Part shown: piece by piece, positions 38,646-46,516 of the stretch
Numbering within the stretch: position 1 is the stretch's first letter
Layout: every line of letters starts with the position of its first letter
Origin: Helicobacter pylori
Lineage (GTDB): Bacteria; Campylobacterota; Campylobacteria; Campylobacterales; Helicobacteraceae
Length of the DNA stretch: 64,000 nucleotides
Direction of reading: 5' to 3'
Assembly: GCF_030323545.1 (NCBI RefSeq)
Contig: NZ_CP122954.1
Coordinates: 1,240,001-1,304,000 of the forward strand
Made by a program: the position numbers and the translations under genes
The notes under the pieces: model-generated
The model's database searches: none
Seen by the model: only the letters and a program-made list of their open reading frames with translations
Told to the model about the DNA's origin: nothing

Positions 38646-39203
38646 TCAATCTAAAAAGACTATTTTTTTTTGATTATAAGAATGGGGGCTAATTTCTAGC
38701 ACGCCTAAAACCCCTAAATCTTTTAAATGGGTGTAATCTGGCTTGTGGGTTTCTACAAACACGCTTAAGCCCAAACGCCAAGAAAATTCTACCATGCCCT
38801 TTAAATCTTCTTTCAAAAGCTCTTCGTCTAAAATGACCCCATCAGAGCCTTGAACAAGCGATTCTAAAAGCTGGTAGTGGCTGATGAAAAGATCCTGATG
38901 GACAATCAAAGAACTCGCATGGCGGCGCAATAACCCTAAAACTTCTAAATCAAACACGCTTGGTGCACCTATTTCGTATAATCCTTTGAAATTGACAACA
39001 ACGCATTCTGTGCGGGTGTTTTCTTCCAAAAGCTTTCCTAAAACCTCATCAGGGGTTACAAAAACGCAATCTTTAGTTTGAGGAATGACTCTAGGCAAGT
39101 AAGGGTTATACGACAGGCTTTTACCTAACATTTCATAAGAAAGCATGCCCTCTTTTAAGGCCAAGCTTTTTTGTAAATTTTCTAAAATCCCTATTTCTTG
39201 CAT
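38646..39203 (-). CDS. Partial indole-3-glycerol-phosphate-synthase-like (TrpC-like) barrel protein
   Basis: 185 residues, not a full enzyme. The segment SSLIVHQDLFISHYQLLESL followed by VQGSDGVILDEELL and WRLGLSVFVETH corresponds in order to TrpC strands 4-6 (the block usually read as DFIID-YQ-EA-GADAVLLI and LGLE-LVEVH). The N-terminal catalytic Lys/Glu region and the C-terminal phosphate-binding strands of TrpC are missing or unrecognisable. I therefore doubt catalytic activity. It overlaps the TPR gene by 13 nt and is 56 nt upstream of fdxA. Role unknown. Confidence 0.6.
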   Translation of the reverse strand: MQEIGILENLQKSLALKEGMLSYEMLGKSLSYNPYLPRVIPQTKDCVFVTPDEVLGKLLEENTRTECVVVNFKGLYEIGAPSVFDLEVLGLLRRHASSLIVHQDLFISHYQLLESLVQGSDGVILDEELLKEDLKGMVEFSWRLGLSVFVETHKPDYTHLKDLGVLGVLEISPHSYNQKKIVFLD

Positions 39204-40486
39204 TCTTGAATAATCTTATTGTGTTCTTTTAATTCAGGTTCGGCTTGGATAGACTCTTTAGCGATGCTAGAAAAGATTTTTTTAGCCTCCAAACAATTCC
39301 CTAATTTATAATAACCCCATGCTAAAGAATCCAAATAAAGCACTGAGCCAGAATCCAACGCTAAGGCTTTCCTCACAAAATCCATGCCCCTTTTAATATC
39401 CATGTCATAATCTATTAAGGAATACCCTAAAAAATTATAAAAGAAAGCGTCTTGCGCGTCTTCTTTATCTTTAGTTTTAGCGAGCCAAGCTTGGCGCTCT
39501 TTGGTGGCTTGCTCTAATTTTTGAATGATAGGCAGCATCTCTTGTTTGGTGAGTTTTTTATTTTTCGCGCTCAAGCTTTCATAATGATAAATCGCCTCTA
39601 ATCCTAAGAATTTAGGGTCTTTTTTTTCTTGATAGATCAAAGAAGCCTGTTTGGAAGCTTGAGCGAATTTTTTTTGTGCGGTGTATAAGTCTAACAACAA
39701 ACGCCTATCAAATGGGAATAATTCTGCGATTTGCTGGGCCTTATCAAACTCTTTCAACAAGATTAATACCCCTATGTAAAATTGGGCGTTTTGAACAATA
39801 GGGTTTTTTTCATACAAACGAGCGAAAGTCGTTTTAGCCAAATCCAACTCATTAAATTGCGTGAAAGTGTTGAGCGCTTTTTGGCACAATTGCTCTGAGC
39901 AACCATACCTGTCTATATGAGATTGCAACAAATCCAAGCCCTCTTTTTTACGATTTTGCAAAAAATAGATCGTAATGAGTTTTTCTAAGCTGTCTTCATC
40001 ATGCACTTGGTTATAAAACTTATTCAACAACGGGAAAGCCTTATCCAAACGCTTTTGAGTCAAATACAAAGTCCCTAACACATTGTCTGTGGCTATGGTC
40101 TTTTCTTCTTTACGGATTTTGTGTAACAATTCAATCGCCTTATCAATCTGCCCCATTTGTGCATAGCCATCCACTAAAATCTTATTGATAGAAACATCGT
40201 TACGATTATTGGTGATTTTTTGATAGAGCATGGCTAAATGCATAGCGGTTTTAATATCCCCTAAACTCGCCGCTGAAATGGCCGCTTCTTTAGCATACAC
40301 CACCTTATTGGTTTGCTTATAGAGATTCATATAGCCTTTTTGAGCGGCAGCAAAATCCCCTCTATGGAAAGCGTCTGAACTCAACAGGATTTGATGATCT
40401 TCTGAAAGGGTTTCAGCCTTAAGGCAAGAAAACAGACTAAAAAGCAATATATTTGCTAAAAATCTTTTCTTTGTTTGAATATTCAT
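39191..40486 (-). CDS. Secreted/periplasmic TPR-repeat protein
   Basis: 431 residues. A signal peptide (RFLANILLFSLFSCLKA) with a Cys near the cleavage region could also support lipidation, though the box is weak. The mature protein is a series of TPR-like helix pairs (AFHRGDFAAAQKGYMNLYKQ, GYAQMGQIDKAIELLHKIRK, LDSLAWGYYKLGNCLEAKKI). Such proteins scaffold envelope complexes. AAAGGAAATAAAATA precedes the ATG. It follows the metal-chelating YkgJ-like gene by 36 nt in a run that also includes the PilMNO-like genes, so it could be a pilotin/PilF-like partner. That is inference. Confidence 0.75.
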   Translation of the reverse strand: MNIQTKKRFLANILLFSLFSCLKAETLSEDHQILLSSDAFHRGDFAAAQKGYMNLYKQTNKVVYAKEAAISAASLGDIKTAMHLAMLYQKITNNRNDVSINKILVDGYAQMGQIDKAIELLHKIRKEEKTIATDNVLGTLYLTQKRLDKAFPLLNKFYNQVHDEDSLEKLITIYFLQNRKKEGLDLLQSHIDRYGCSEQLCQKALNTFTQFNELDLAKTTFARLYEKNPIVQNAQFYIGVLILLKEFDKAQQIAELFPFDRRLLLDLYTAQKKFAQASKQASLIYQEKKDPKFLGLEAIYHYESLSAKNKKLTKQEMLPIIQKLEQATKERQAWLAKTKDKEDAQDAFFYNFLGYSLIDYDMDIKRGMDFVRKALALDSGSVLYLDSLAWGYYKLGNCLEAKKIFSSIAKESIQAEPELKEHNKIIQECKK

Positions 40487-40522
40487 TATTTTATTTCCTT
40501 TTTTGTGTAACTAAAGTGAATT

Positions 40523-40921
40523 TTAGCGCACTTTAGTTTCTTTGGTTTTTTGTGTGATGCCCGGACAGCTTTGACAAAAAGCTTCCTTTCGCTCTTTAGA
40601 GAAAGTTTTCACGCTCTCCCAAAAAGGAAAAGTTTGGCATTGTTTAGGGCGCACGCTATAAATCTGGCATTTTTTCGTCTCCAAATCCAAAAACACGCAC
40701 GCTAAACCCAACTCTTTAGCGTCTTTTTCTAATAAAGAAAACTTATACCCTACCTTTTTAACGTATTTTTGACTGAATTCTTCTAATTCTAATTTTAAAA
40801 AAGCACTAATTTGTTGCATTTCTTGGATATTCAAAAAAATATACCCGTTTTCCCCCACGCAACACTTTGCCCCACAACCCTCGCATGCCTTAGGATTAAA
40901 ACTGAAATCAAAATCTTGCAT
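40523..40921 (-). CDS. YkgJ-family cysteine-rich zinc/iron-chelating protein
   Basis: 132 residues. CEGCGAKCC near residue 14, CVFLDLETKKCQIYSVRPKQ followed by C near 75-95, and CQSCPG near 120 are the conserved Cys positions of the YkgJ/UPF0153 metal-binding family. No signal peptide, so it is probably cytoplasmic. The family's biological role is not firmly known. It sits 15 nt after the PilO-like gene with AGGGG upstream of the ATG. Confidence 0.82.
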   Translation of the reverse strand: MQDFDFSFNPKACEGCGAKCCVGENGYIFLNIQEMQQISAFLKLELEEFSQKYVKKVGYKFSLLEKDAKELGLACVFLDLETKKCQIYSVRPKQCQTFPFWESVKTFSKERKEAFCQSCPGITQKTKETKVR

Positions 40922-40936
40922 TAAACTACCCCTATC

Positions 40937-41476
40937 CTATTGGAGATCAATACTCACGCTAAATTGCACCAACAGCCCTTCATCATCTTTAGAAATTTTT
41001 AAGGGTAATTGGCTTTGAGCGCTCGGTAAATGCTTGTTGATTAAGGTGAAAAAAAGATAGGTTTTTTCTAATTCGCTCGCTCTGGCCATGATAAAAAATT
41101 GGGTTTTTTGAAGGGGGTTTTGAGAGAGCAAGGGTTTGATTTTATAAGCGTCAAAACATTTTTTTAAAATCTTTTCTAAAATCCGCCTGGACTCTTCATC
41201 ATTAAAAATCTTTAATAAGGATTCGCTTGTTTCTTTTTGATTACGATAGTTTGCTAGAGCTGTTTCAAAATGCCTTTGCGCGTATTCTAAAACGCTTTTT
41301 TTACGATTTTCTTCTAAAAGGATTTTTTTCAATTCCAGCATGTTAGGCCATAGAAAATACTCGGTATTCAACCAACCAAATAAGGAAAAAACCCCCAAAA
41401 AAATGAGGTTTTTAATGATAAACCCCACATCGCCTGATTGCTCTCTGTCCAGGTGCGAAAAATGCAATGGCTTCAT
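40937..41476 (-). CDS. PilO-like bitopic inner-membrane protein
   Basis: 179 residues. One membrane helix (IIKNLIFLGVFSLFGWLNTE, about residues 20-38) is followed by a periplasmic coiled coil (MLELKKILLEENRKKSVLEY) and an alpha/beta tail (TQFFIMARASELEKTYLFFT...LLVQFSVSIDLQ). This layout is that of PilO/GspM-type proteins of type IV pilus and type II secretion inner-membrane platforms. The ATG overlaps the upstream gene's TGA (ATGA). The call rests on topology, order and size, not on strong sequence motifs. Confidence 0.5.
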   Translation of the reverse strand: MKPLHFSHLDREQSGDVGFIIKNLIFLGVFSLFGWLNTEYFLWPNMLELKKILLEENRKKSVLEYAQRHFETALANYRNQKETSESLLKIFNDEESRRILEKILKKCFDAYKIKPLLSQNPLQKTQFFIMARASELEKTYLFFTLINKHLPSAQSQLPLKISKDDEGLLVQFSVSIDLQ

Positions 41477-42015
41477 TTAATAGACTCCGGGTTTTTTATC
41501 AGTAAGGAATTAGAAAAGTTGGTGGAGACAAAATTAAACCACCCGTCGCTTAAGGGGAAAAATTCCGCCCTAGAATAATCAAACATGGGGTTTAGTTTGT
41601 TTTGAAACAAAAAATAAAAGGCTTCTTTAGAAGGGGTTTTACCACTAACCACTACGCTTTGCTGGTCTATTTCAATGCTATTAATAGTGATGGAATCCGG
41701 CACAATATTTAAAAGCCCTTGCAAAACATCTCGTATATCATCGTTATAATTCAAACGCTTTTTGGCTTCTTTAATGAGTTTTAAGGTTTCATCAGTCTTA
41801 ACCTGTAAGCGGCTGATTTCATGGCGGTAGAGCTTTTCTTGGATCGTCAAACTGGACGCATTGTATTGAGTGCTTTTAATAGCGTTGTGCATAAACCCCA
41901 CTAACCCCCCTATTACCACAAAAGATAAAAAAATGTAAAAAACCCAAATTTTAGAAAGCTTGCTGATAAGGTATTTCGCTCTTGGCTCAATATAACTAAA
42001 ACGCATGCTTTTCAT
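41473..42015 (-). CDS. PilN-like bitopic inner-membrane protein
   Basis: 180 residues (or 177 from a second ATG at 42006). A short basic cytoplasmic N-terminus (MRFSYIEPRAKYLISKLSK) precedes a membrane helix (VFYIFLSFVVIGGLVGFMH), a coiled coil with EKLYRHEISRLQ, and a ferredoxin-like segment with IVPDSITINSIEIDQQSVVV followed by SGKTPSKEAFYFLF. The phrase IVPDSITINSIE...VVVSGKT is the typical PilN beta-strand block. In pili systems the PilN N-terminus binds PilM. It overlaps the PilM-like gene by 20 nt and the PilO-like gene by 4 nt. Confidence 0.6.
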   Translation of the reverse strand: MKSMRFSYIEPRAKYLISKLSKIWVFYIFLSFVVIGGLVGFMHNAIKSTQYNASSLTIQEKLYRHEISRLQVKTDETLKLIKEAKKRLNYNDDIRDVLQGLLNIVPDSITINSIEIDQQSVVVSGKTPSKEAFYFLFQNKLNPMFDYSRAEFFPLSDGWFNFVSTNFSNSLLIKNPESIK

Positions 42016-42976
42016 TCTCCATGCGTGCTAAAATGTTCAAGCGCTCCACTAAAGAAAAATCAAGCCTATCCACTTCTATCATCAAAGTTTCTTGCAAATG
42101 CATTAACGCTTTTTGGTGGATTTGGCAGCTGTCTAAAACAACCACTTTTTCTATAAAGTCAATCTCTCTAGAATGATAGACGCCACGCAATCCCTCTTGC
42201 AAGGCGTTTGCAATCAAAGGGATATTCGTCATGCCTTCAATCAAACTATAAGCGTCCTTATTTTTTTCGCTATTATCCTTACTGCTGTCTAGGCCTATCG
42301 CTTCTTCAAGGCTGTCAATATCTTCTTGGATTTCACTCAAAAACAAATCCACAGCCTCATTATCCATTTCCATAGAATCCTCTTCCTTGCTCTCTATAAA
42401 CTCTTCAGGTTGCTCTTCTAAAAACACGGATTTGGCTAAAAAAATCTCTTTTTTATCCGCAATCAAAAAATAAAATCTTGAACGCTCCAAAAGCAAATAC
42501 AACAACGGCTTATTTTCTAAATTATCGCGCACAAAATCATAAATAAGGCTAAAAGGCGAAAATAAAAAATCCACATCCTGGATTTTAAAACGCTTGAAAT
42601 CCTTTAAAAAATCCTTAGATTCCACATAAACGCAATACTTTTGATTGATTGCACAAGCATGATAATCTTGATTTTCTTGTTTGATTTGTTCAAACGCCTG
42701 CTTTTCGCATAAAACCTCTTTAGCTTTACTCATCGCGCTGAAATAAGTGTAGGGGTATTTTTGGCTATAAGTTCTGGCGATTTTTAAGGCTTGAATAGGG
42801 ACTTCACCATTTTTAGTCTCCACTTTAGTCTCAAAAGTTTTAAAAAATTTCTCTTTAATGCGATCGTTTTTGATCCTTATGACTTGAGTGGATAAAAGAT
42901 TGTGATCCACATTAAAAGAGATATACACTTGAGAGCAAAACCTCTCCTTAAACGCTTTTTTTAACCCCTTAAGCAC
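41996..42976 (-). CDS. PilM-like actin-fold-type cytoplasmic protein (diverged)
   Basis: 326 residues from GTG at 42976, with AAAGGGG 5 nt upstream and an 8-nt overlap with lpxJ; a TTG at 43006 is the longer alternative. No signal peptide or membrane helix. The N-terminal half (CSQVYISFNVDHNLLSTQVI, YSQKYPYTYFSAMSKAKEVL) and the middle (PLLYLLLERSRFYFLIADKK) could be two halves of an actin-like fold, with an acidic insert at ~200-245. Nucleotide-binding loops are not recognisable. The call depends on the position directly before PilN- and PilO-like genes. Confidence 0.42.
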   Translation of the reverse strand: MLKGLKKAFKERFCSQVYISFNVDHNLLSTQVIRIKNDRIKEKFFKTFETKVETKNGEVPIQALKIARTYSQKYPYTYFSAMSKAKEVLCEKQAFEQIKQENQDYHACAINQKYCVYVESKDFLKDFKRFKIQDVDFLFSPFSLIYDFVRDNLENKPLLYLLLERSRFYFLIADKKEIFLAKSVFLEEQPEEFIESKEEDSMEMDNEAVDLFLSEIQEDIDSLEEAIGLDSSKDNSEKNKDAYSLIEGMTNIPLIANALQEGLRGVYHSREIDFIEKVVVLDSCQIHQKALMHLQETLMIEVDRLDFSLVERLNILARMENEKHAF

Positions 42977-43622
42977 CCAAACCCCTTTGAGATTCTTCAA
43001 ATCCAACAGAATCCATGCGCGTTTTTAAATATTCTTTAGCCTTTGAAAGCTCCCATTCTTTAGGGATGATCACAGATTCTAGCATGTAATAATACACTTC
43101 GCTAAAAGGCTTAGGGATTTCAAATTGATCCCAAGTGTTCAACCGCCATGCGTTTTTACAAACCACCCGACAAGCGCTAATCCCCACGCCTGATTTTTGA
43201 GCTAAAGCGATCACCCCATCCGCTATGCTGTGCCGTGGGCCTTTGGGGCCATCAGGAGTGATAGCGACATCGCAACCTTCTTTCAATCGTTTAAGCCCTT
43301 CTATCAAAACCTTAACCCCCCCTTTTTTGCTAGAGCCTCTAATGTTTTTAAAACCAAAGCTTTCAAACAAACCCGCCGCAATAGAGCCGTCAAAATGCTG
43401 GCTTGCGATCACATAAACAGAAGGTTTTTGAAGCCTTAAATACGCAAACCCGATCATGCCAAGCTCCCCATGCCAACAGCTTACAATAAAGGGTTTTTCT
43501 TTTAAATTTTGAGCTAAAAAATAGCGGTTTTTACAAGTTTTATGCAACAACCAAAGGACTCCAAACGCCAAACGAGGGACAACCTTTAAAACGATATTTT
43601 TCCTGAAAAATTTTAAGCTCAA
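42969..43622 (-). CDS. lpxJ: Lipid A late acyltransferase LpxJ (DUF374 family)
   Basis: 217 residues. An N-terminal hydrophobic stretch (VLKVVPRLAFGVLWLLH) anchors it. SCWHGELGMIGF and the block AITPDGPKGPRHSIADGVI near residues 115-133 define the DUF374 lysophospholipid-acyltransferase-related family. In H. pylori this family member (recalled as HP0270/jhp0255) was shown to be a lipid A secondary acyltransferase acting before Kdo addition and named LpxJ. It overlaps the PilM-like gene and lies 38 nt after miaB. Confidence 0.85.
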   Translation of the reverse strand: MSLKFFRKNIVLKVVPRLAFGVLWLLHKTCKNRYFLAQNLKEKPFIVSCWHGELGMIGFAYLRLQKPSVYVIASQHFDGSIAAGLFESFGFKNIRGSSKKGGVKVLIEGLKRLKEGCDVAITPDGPKGPRHSIADGVIALAQKSGVGISACRVVCKNAWRLNTWDQFEIPKPFSEVYYYMLESVIIPKEWELSKAKEYLKTRMDSVGFEESQRGLGA

Positions 43623-43660
43623 TTCTCGCCTTTAAACCCGCTCTTCATTGGTTATTTTGA

Positions 43661-44974
43661 TTAGTTGCCTTTGATGGCCGCTATCAAGCGCCCTTTGGAA
43701 TGAGAAACAATCTCCACTTTTACAAGCTCGCCCGGATTTCTTTTTTCTTTACACGCTACCTCAATGAATTTCCCCGTATCGCTGCGCCCTTCAAAACCCA
43801 CGATTTGATTATCCATTTCACGCCTATTTTCCACCAACACCACATGCGTTTTACCCACTTCCAGCTTGGCTTTTTCTTCTAAAATTTCTTTGTGCCTGTT
43901 TTGCAACCTCTCTAGCCTCAAAGATGAAACTTCTAAGGGCACTCTTTCCTTCCAAGCTCCCGCTTCAGTGAAAGGGCGTGGGGAATAAATGAAACTATAG
44001 AGTGTGTCAAAGCGCACTTTTTCTAGCACTTCCATCGTGTCTTCAAAATCCTTATCGCTCTCATTAGGGAAGCCTACGATAATATCCGTGCTAATGCCCA
44101 CTTCAGGAACTAACGCTTTTAACCTCTCCACCCTATTTAAAAACCACTCCTTACTATAACCCCTTCGCATCATCTTTAACACCGCGCTAGATCCGCTCTG
44201 TAAGGGCATGTGGATACTCTTGCACACTTTAGGGTTTTTGGCAAAGCGCTCTAAAAATGCATCATTCATGTGCAAGGGGTGAGGCGAAGTGAATCGTATC
44301 CTTTCAATGCCTTGAATTTCGCTCAATTTATCCAACAAATCGCTAAAATCCACTTTCGCATGATCGCTGCTGAAACGCGCGCCGTAATTATTCACATTCT
44401 GCCCTAAAAGCATGAGCTCCTTAGTGCCGTTATTCGCCAATTTCTCGGCTTCTTTTAAAATCAAATCCATAGGGATAGAAATTTCTTTCCCCCTAGTGTG
44501 CGGGACAATGCAATAAGTGCATTTCTTATCGCACCCTATAGAGATGTTTAGCAACGATCGGATTTGAGCCTTTTTTTCAAAAAATTCAAACGCATACGCG
44601 CTTTCATCATAATCAATCGCCACTTCAACCGCTTTTTCTTTATGGATCACCTGAGAGATTTTAGACACATTCCTAGCCCCTAACACAAAGCTCACGCTCG
44701 GGGCTTTTTTCAAAATATCCGCTCCCATGTGGCTTGCAGTGCACCCGCAAACCCCGATTTTGGCGTTGGGTTTTTTGATTTTAGCGAATTGACCGATTTC
44801 TGAAAACAATTTCCGTTCAGGCTTTTCGCGCACGCTGCAAGTGTTGATTAAAATCAAATCCGCTGTTTTAGGATCGCTAGTCTCTTTATAGTCTAGTTTG
44901 GACAGCTCGCTCAATAAATGCTCGCTATCCCTAGAATTCATGGCACAACCCATGGTTTCAATATAAACTTTCAA
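43661..44974 (-). CDS. miaB: tRNA-2-methylthio-N6-dimethylallyladenosine synthase MiaB
   Basis: 437 residues. The N-terminus [30 protein letters not shown] and [11 protein letters not shown] give the three auxiliary-cluster cysteines. The radical SAM motif [15 protein letters not shown] lies near residue 150, and a C-terminal TRAM domain follows. It adds methylthio to i6A37 in tRNAs reading UNN codons. The start is TTG at 44974 with AAAGG 6 nt upstream. It lies 9 nt downstream of the small nuclease gene. Confidence 0.97.
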   Translation of the reverse strand: MKVYIETMGCAMNSRDSEHLLSELSKLDYKETSDPKTADLILINTCSVREKPERKLFSEIGQFAKIKKPNAKIGVCGCTASHMGADILKKAPSVSFVLGARNVSKISQVIHKEKAVEVAIDYDESAYAFEFFEKKAQIRSLLNISIGCDKKCTYCIVPHTRGKEISIPMDLILKEAEKLANNGTKELMLLGQNVNNYGARFSSDHAKVDFSDLLDKLSEIQGIERIRFTSPHPLHMNDAFLERFAKNPKVCKSIHMPLQSGSSAVLKMMRRGYSKEWFLNRVERLKALVPEVGISTDIIVGFPNESDKDFEDTMEVLEKVRFDTLYSFIYSPRPFTEAGAWKERVPLEVSSLRLERLQNRHKEILEEKAKLEVGKTHVVLVENRREMDNQIVGFEGRSDTGKFIEVACKEKRNPGELVKVEIVSHSKGRLIAAIKGN

Positions 44975-44983
44975 TACAAGCCT

Positions 44984-45226
44984 TTAAATAATGTGCAATT
45001 CATAAAGAAAATCTTTTTCATCGCTGCTGACCCTCACCTCATCTAAATAAGCCGTATGGCCTTTTTCTTTGAAAAAATCCACCGCTTTGAGCATGTCTTT
45101 GTGGGCATTTGTGGGGGCAAAATAGAAAATAGAACGCTTGTCTTCACTGAATTTGTGATACAAATCCTCTAATTCCACGCTCTTGGCGTCTGATTTTCTT
45201 GTATTCTTGGCTAAAACTAATTTCAT
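44984..45226 (-). CDS. Small HP0268-type nicking endonuclease / RNase
   Basis: 80 residues from ATG at 45226 (MKLVLAKNTRKSDAKSVELE), with AAGGAAAGAG upstream; the in-frame ATG at 45259 has no good site. The sequence is essentially that of HP0268, for which a structure with an Smr-like alpha/beta fold and Mg/Mn-dependent nicking and ribonuclease activity has been reported, with acidic residues around D50 and E54 implicated. Both are present here. It is placed directly before miaB. The physiological target is unknown. Confidence 0.85.
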   Translation of the reverse strand: MKLVLAKNTRKSDAKSVELEDLYHKFSEDKRSIFYFAPTNAHKDMLKAVDFFKEKGHTAYLDEVRVSSDEKDFLYELHII

Positions 45227-45286
45227 TGACTCTTTCCTTAATTGATTTAGATTTCTCATTTTAACGCATTCTGTCTTTAAAACAAA

Positions 45287-46516
45287 TTAGATCACCCTTT
45301 CCCCCCCTAAAAACAAGCGCTCCACTTCTTTAGCATGCAATAAAAATTGCAAAATCGCTTGCTCTTTAGTGAATTTTTCATTAAAACTAAACACGCTCAA
45401 ATCCGCCCTCTTATTAGCTTCTATCTCGCCATTATTTAAAGCTAAAGCTTTAGCCCCATGCCTAGTCGCTCCTAAAAGAGCGATCTTGGCTAATTCTAAT
45501 AACGGCATGTTATGAGTGAGCAAGAACGCCCTTAATTCGTCTAAAAGGCTCAGCGAAATGTTAGAACTCAAGCCATCAGTGGCCACGCTCACGCTCAAAC
45601 CAGCCTCTTTGGTTCTTTCTAAATCCAACGCTTGCCCGCTCAATAGGCGGTTAGAAAAGGGGCATGTGATTAAAAAAGCGTTTTTGACTTGAGATTTAAT
45701 CCTTTTTAACGCTTCCAAAGAAGCGAACTGGTTATGCACAAACAAAGTGTGCGTGTCTTTAAACATGTCAATGTAATCGTTCGCGCCCTTATAGAGCGAT
45801 TTGAAATGAGACTCCTTTAAAAAATGCTGGTAAAAATTTTCAAACCACCCTTTAGAGTTTTCTACCCATTCTAATTCTTCAAACGATTCTAAAAAATGCG
45901 TAGAAAGCAGGCTTTGTGAATCTTTGGCTAATTGGATCACGCTTAAAGCCATGTCTTTTTGAACCGAATAAGGGGCATGCACCGCAAGAGCGGCTTTAAG
46001 CTTTTTATCTTCTAAATCTTTTAACTCTTTAAATTTGGCCTCAAACGCTTTTAGTTTTTCTAAAGAATAGCTACTCCCTAAAAACTCTAAAAACACGACA
46101 GCACTCAAGGGGCTTTCTTTTAATAAATTAACTTCTATCAGGTGGTTAGAAATCGCTCCTACGCTCCCCACACCGCTTTTTAATTGCGCACTAATGGCGT
46201 TTTGAATAGCCCCTTGGCAATTTTCTAAAATCGCCCCCCCATTGTTTAACACGCTCCCTAACCAGCCAGAAAAACTCCCATAATCAAAACTCGCCTTATT
46301 GTTGGAAAATTCAAAATGGGTGTGCGCGTTGATAAAAGCGGGCAATAAAACGGAATTTTCAAAAAACTGCACCTTTAAGTGGGGGTGTTTAAGCGTTAAA
46401 CTTTGATAATCGCCTATTTCAACAATCTTTTCATCAAAGACTACGCCACAATCTTCTAACACTTCGCATTTTTCATTGCATAAAAAAACTAAAGACGCTC
46501 CTATGATTTCTTGCAT
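45287..46516 (-). CDS. mqnX: 6-amino-6-deoxyfutalosine deaminase
   Basis: 409 residues, amidohydrolase superfamily. NAHTHFEFSN near residue 65 gives the metal His-x-His, HAPYSV near 195 and STHFLESFEE near 215 supply further ligands, and SVATDGLSSN near 310 holds the catalytic Asp. This H. pylori protein (recalled as HP0267, once annotated chlorohydrolase) was shown to deaminate aminodeoxyfutalosine in the futalosine route to menaquinone. The ATG overlaps the end of the dihydroorotase-like gene by 16 nt and uses AAGGAG inside it. Confidence 0.9.
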   Translation of the reverse strand: MQEIIGASLVFLCNEKCEVLEDCGVVFDEKIVEIGDYQSLTLKHPHLKVQFFENSVLLPAFINAHTHFEFSNNKASFDYGSFSGWLGSVLNNGGAILENCQGAIQNAISAQLKSGVGSVGAISNHLIEVNLLKESPLSAVVFLEFLGSSYSLEKLKAFEAKFKELKDLEDKKLKAALAVHAPYSVQKDMALSVIQLAKDSQSLLSTHFLESFEELEWVENSKGWFENFYQHFLKESHFKSLYKGANDYIDMFKDTHTLFVHNQFASLEALKRIKSQVKNAFLITCPFSNRLLSGQALDLERTKEAGLSVSVATDGLSSNISLSLLDELRAFLLTHNMPLLELAKIALLGATRHGAKALALNNGEIEANKRADLSVFSFNEKFTKEQAILQFLLHAKEVERLFLGGERVI

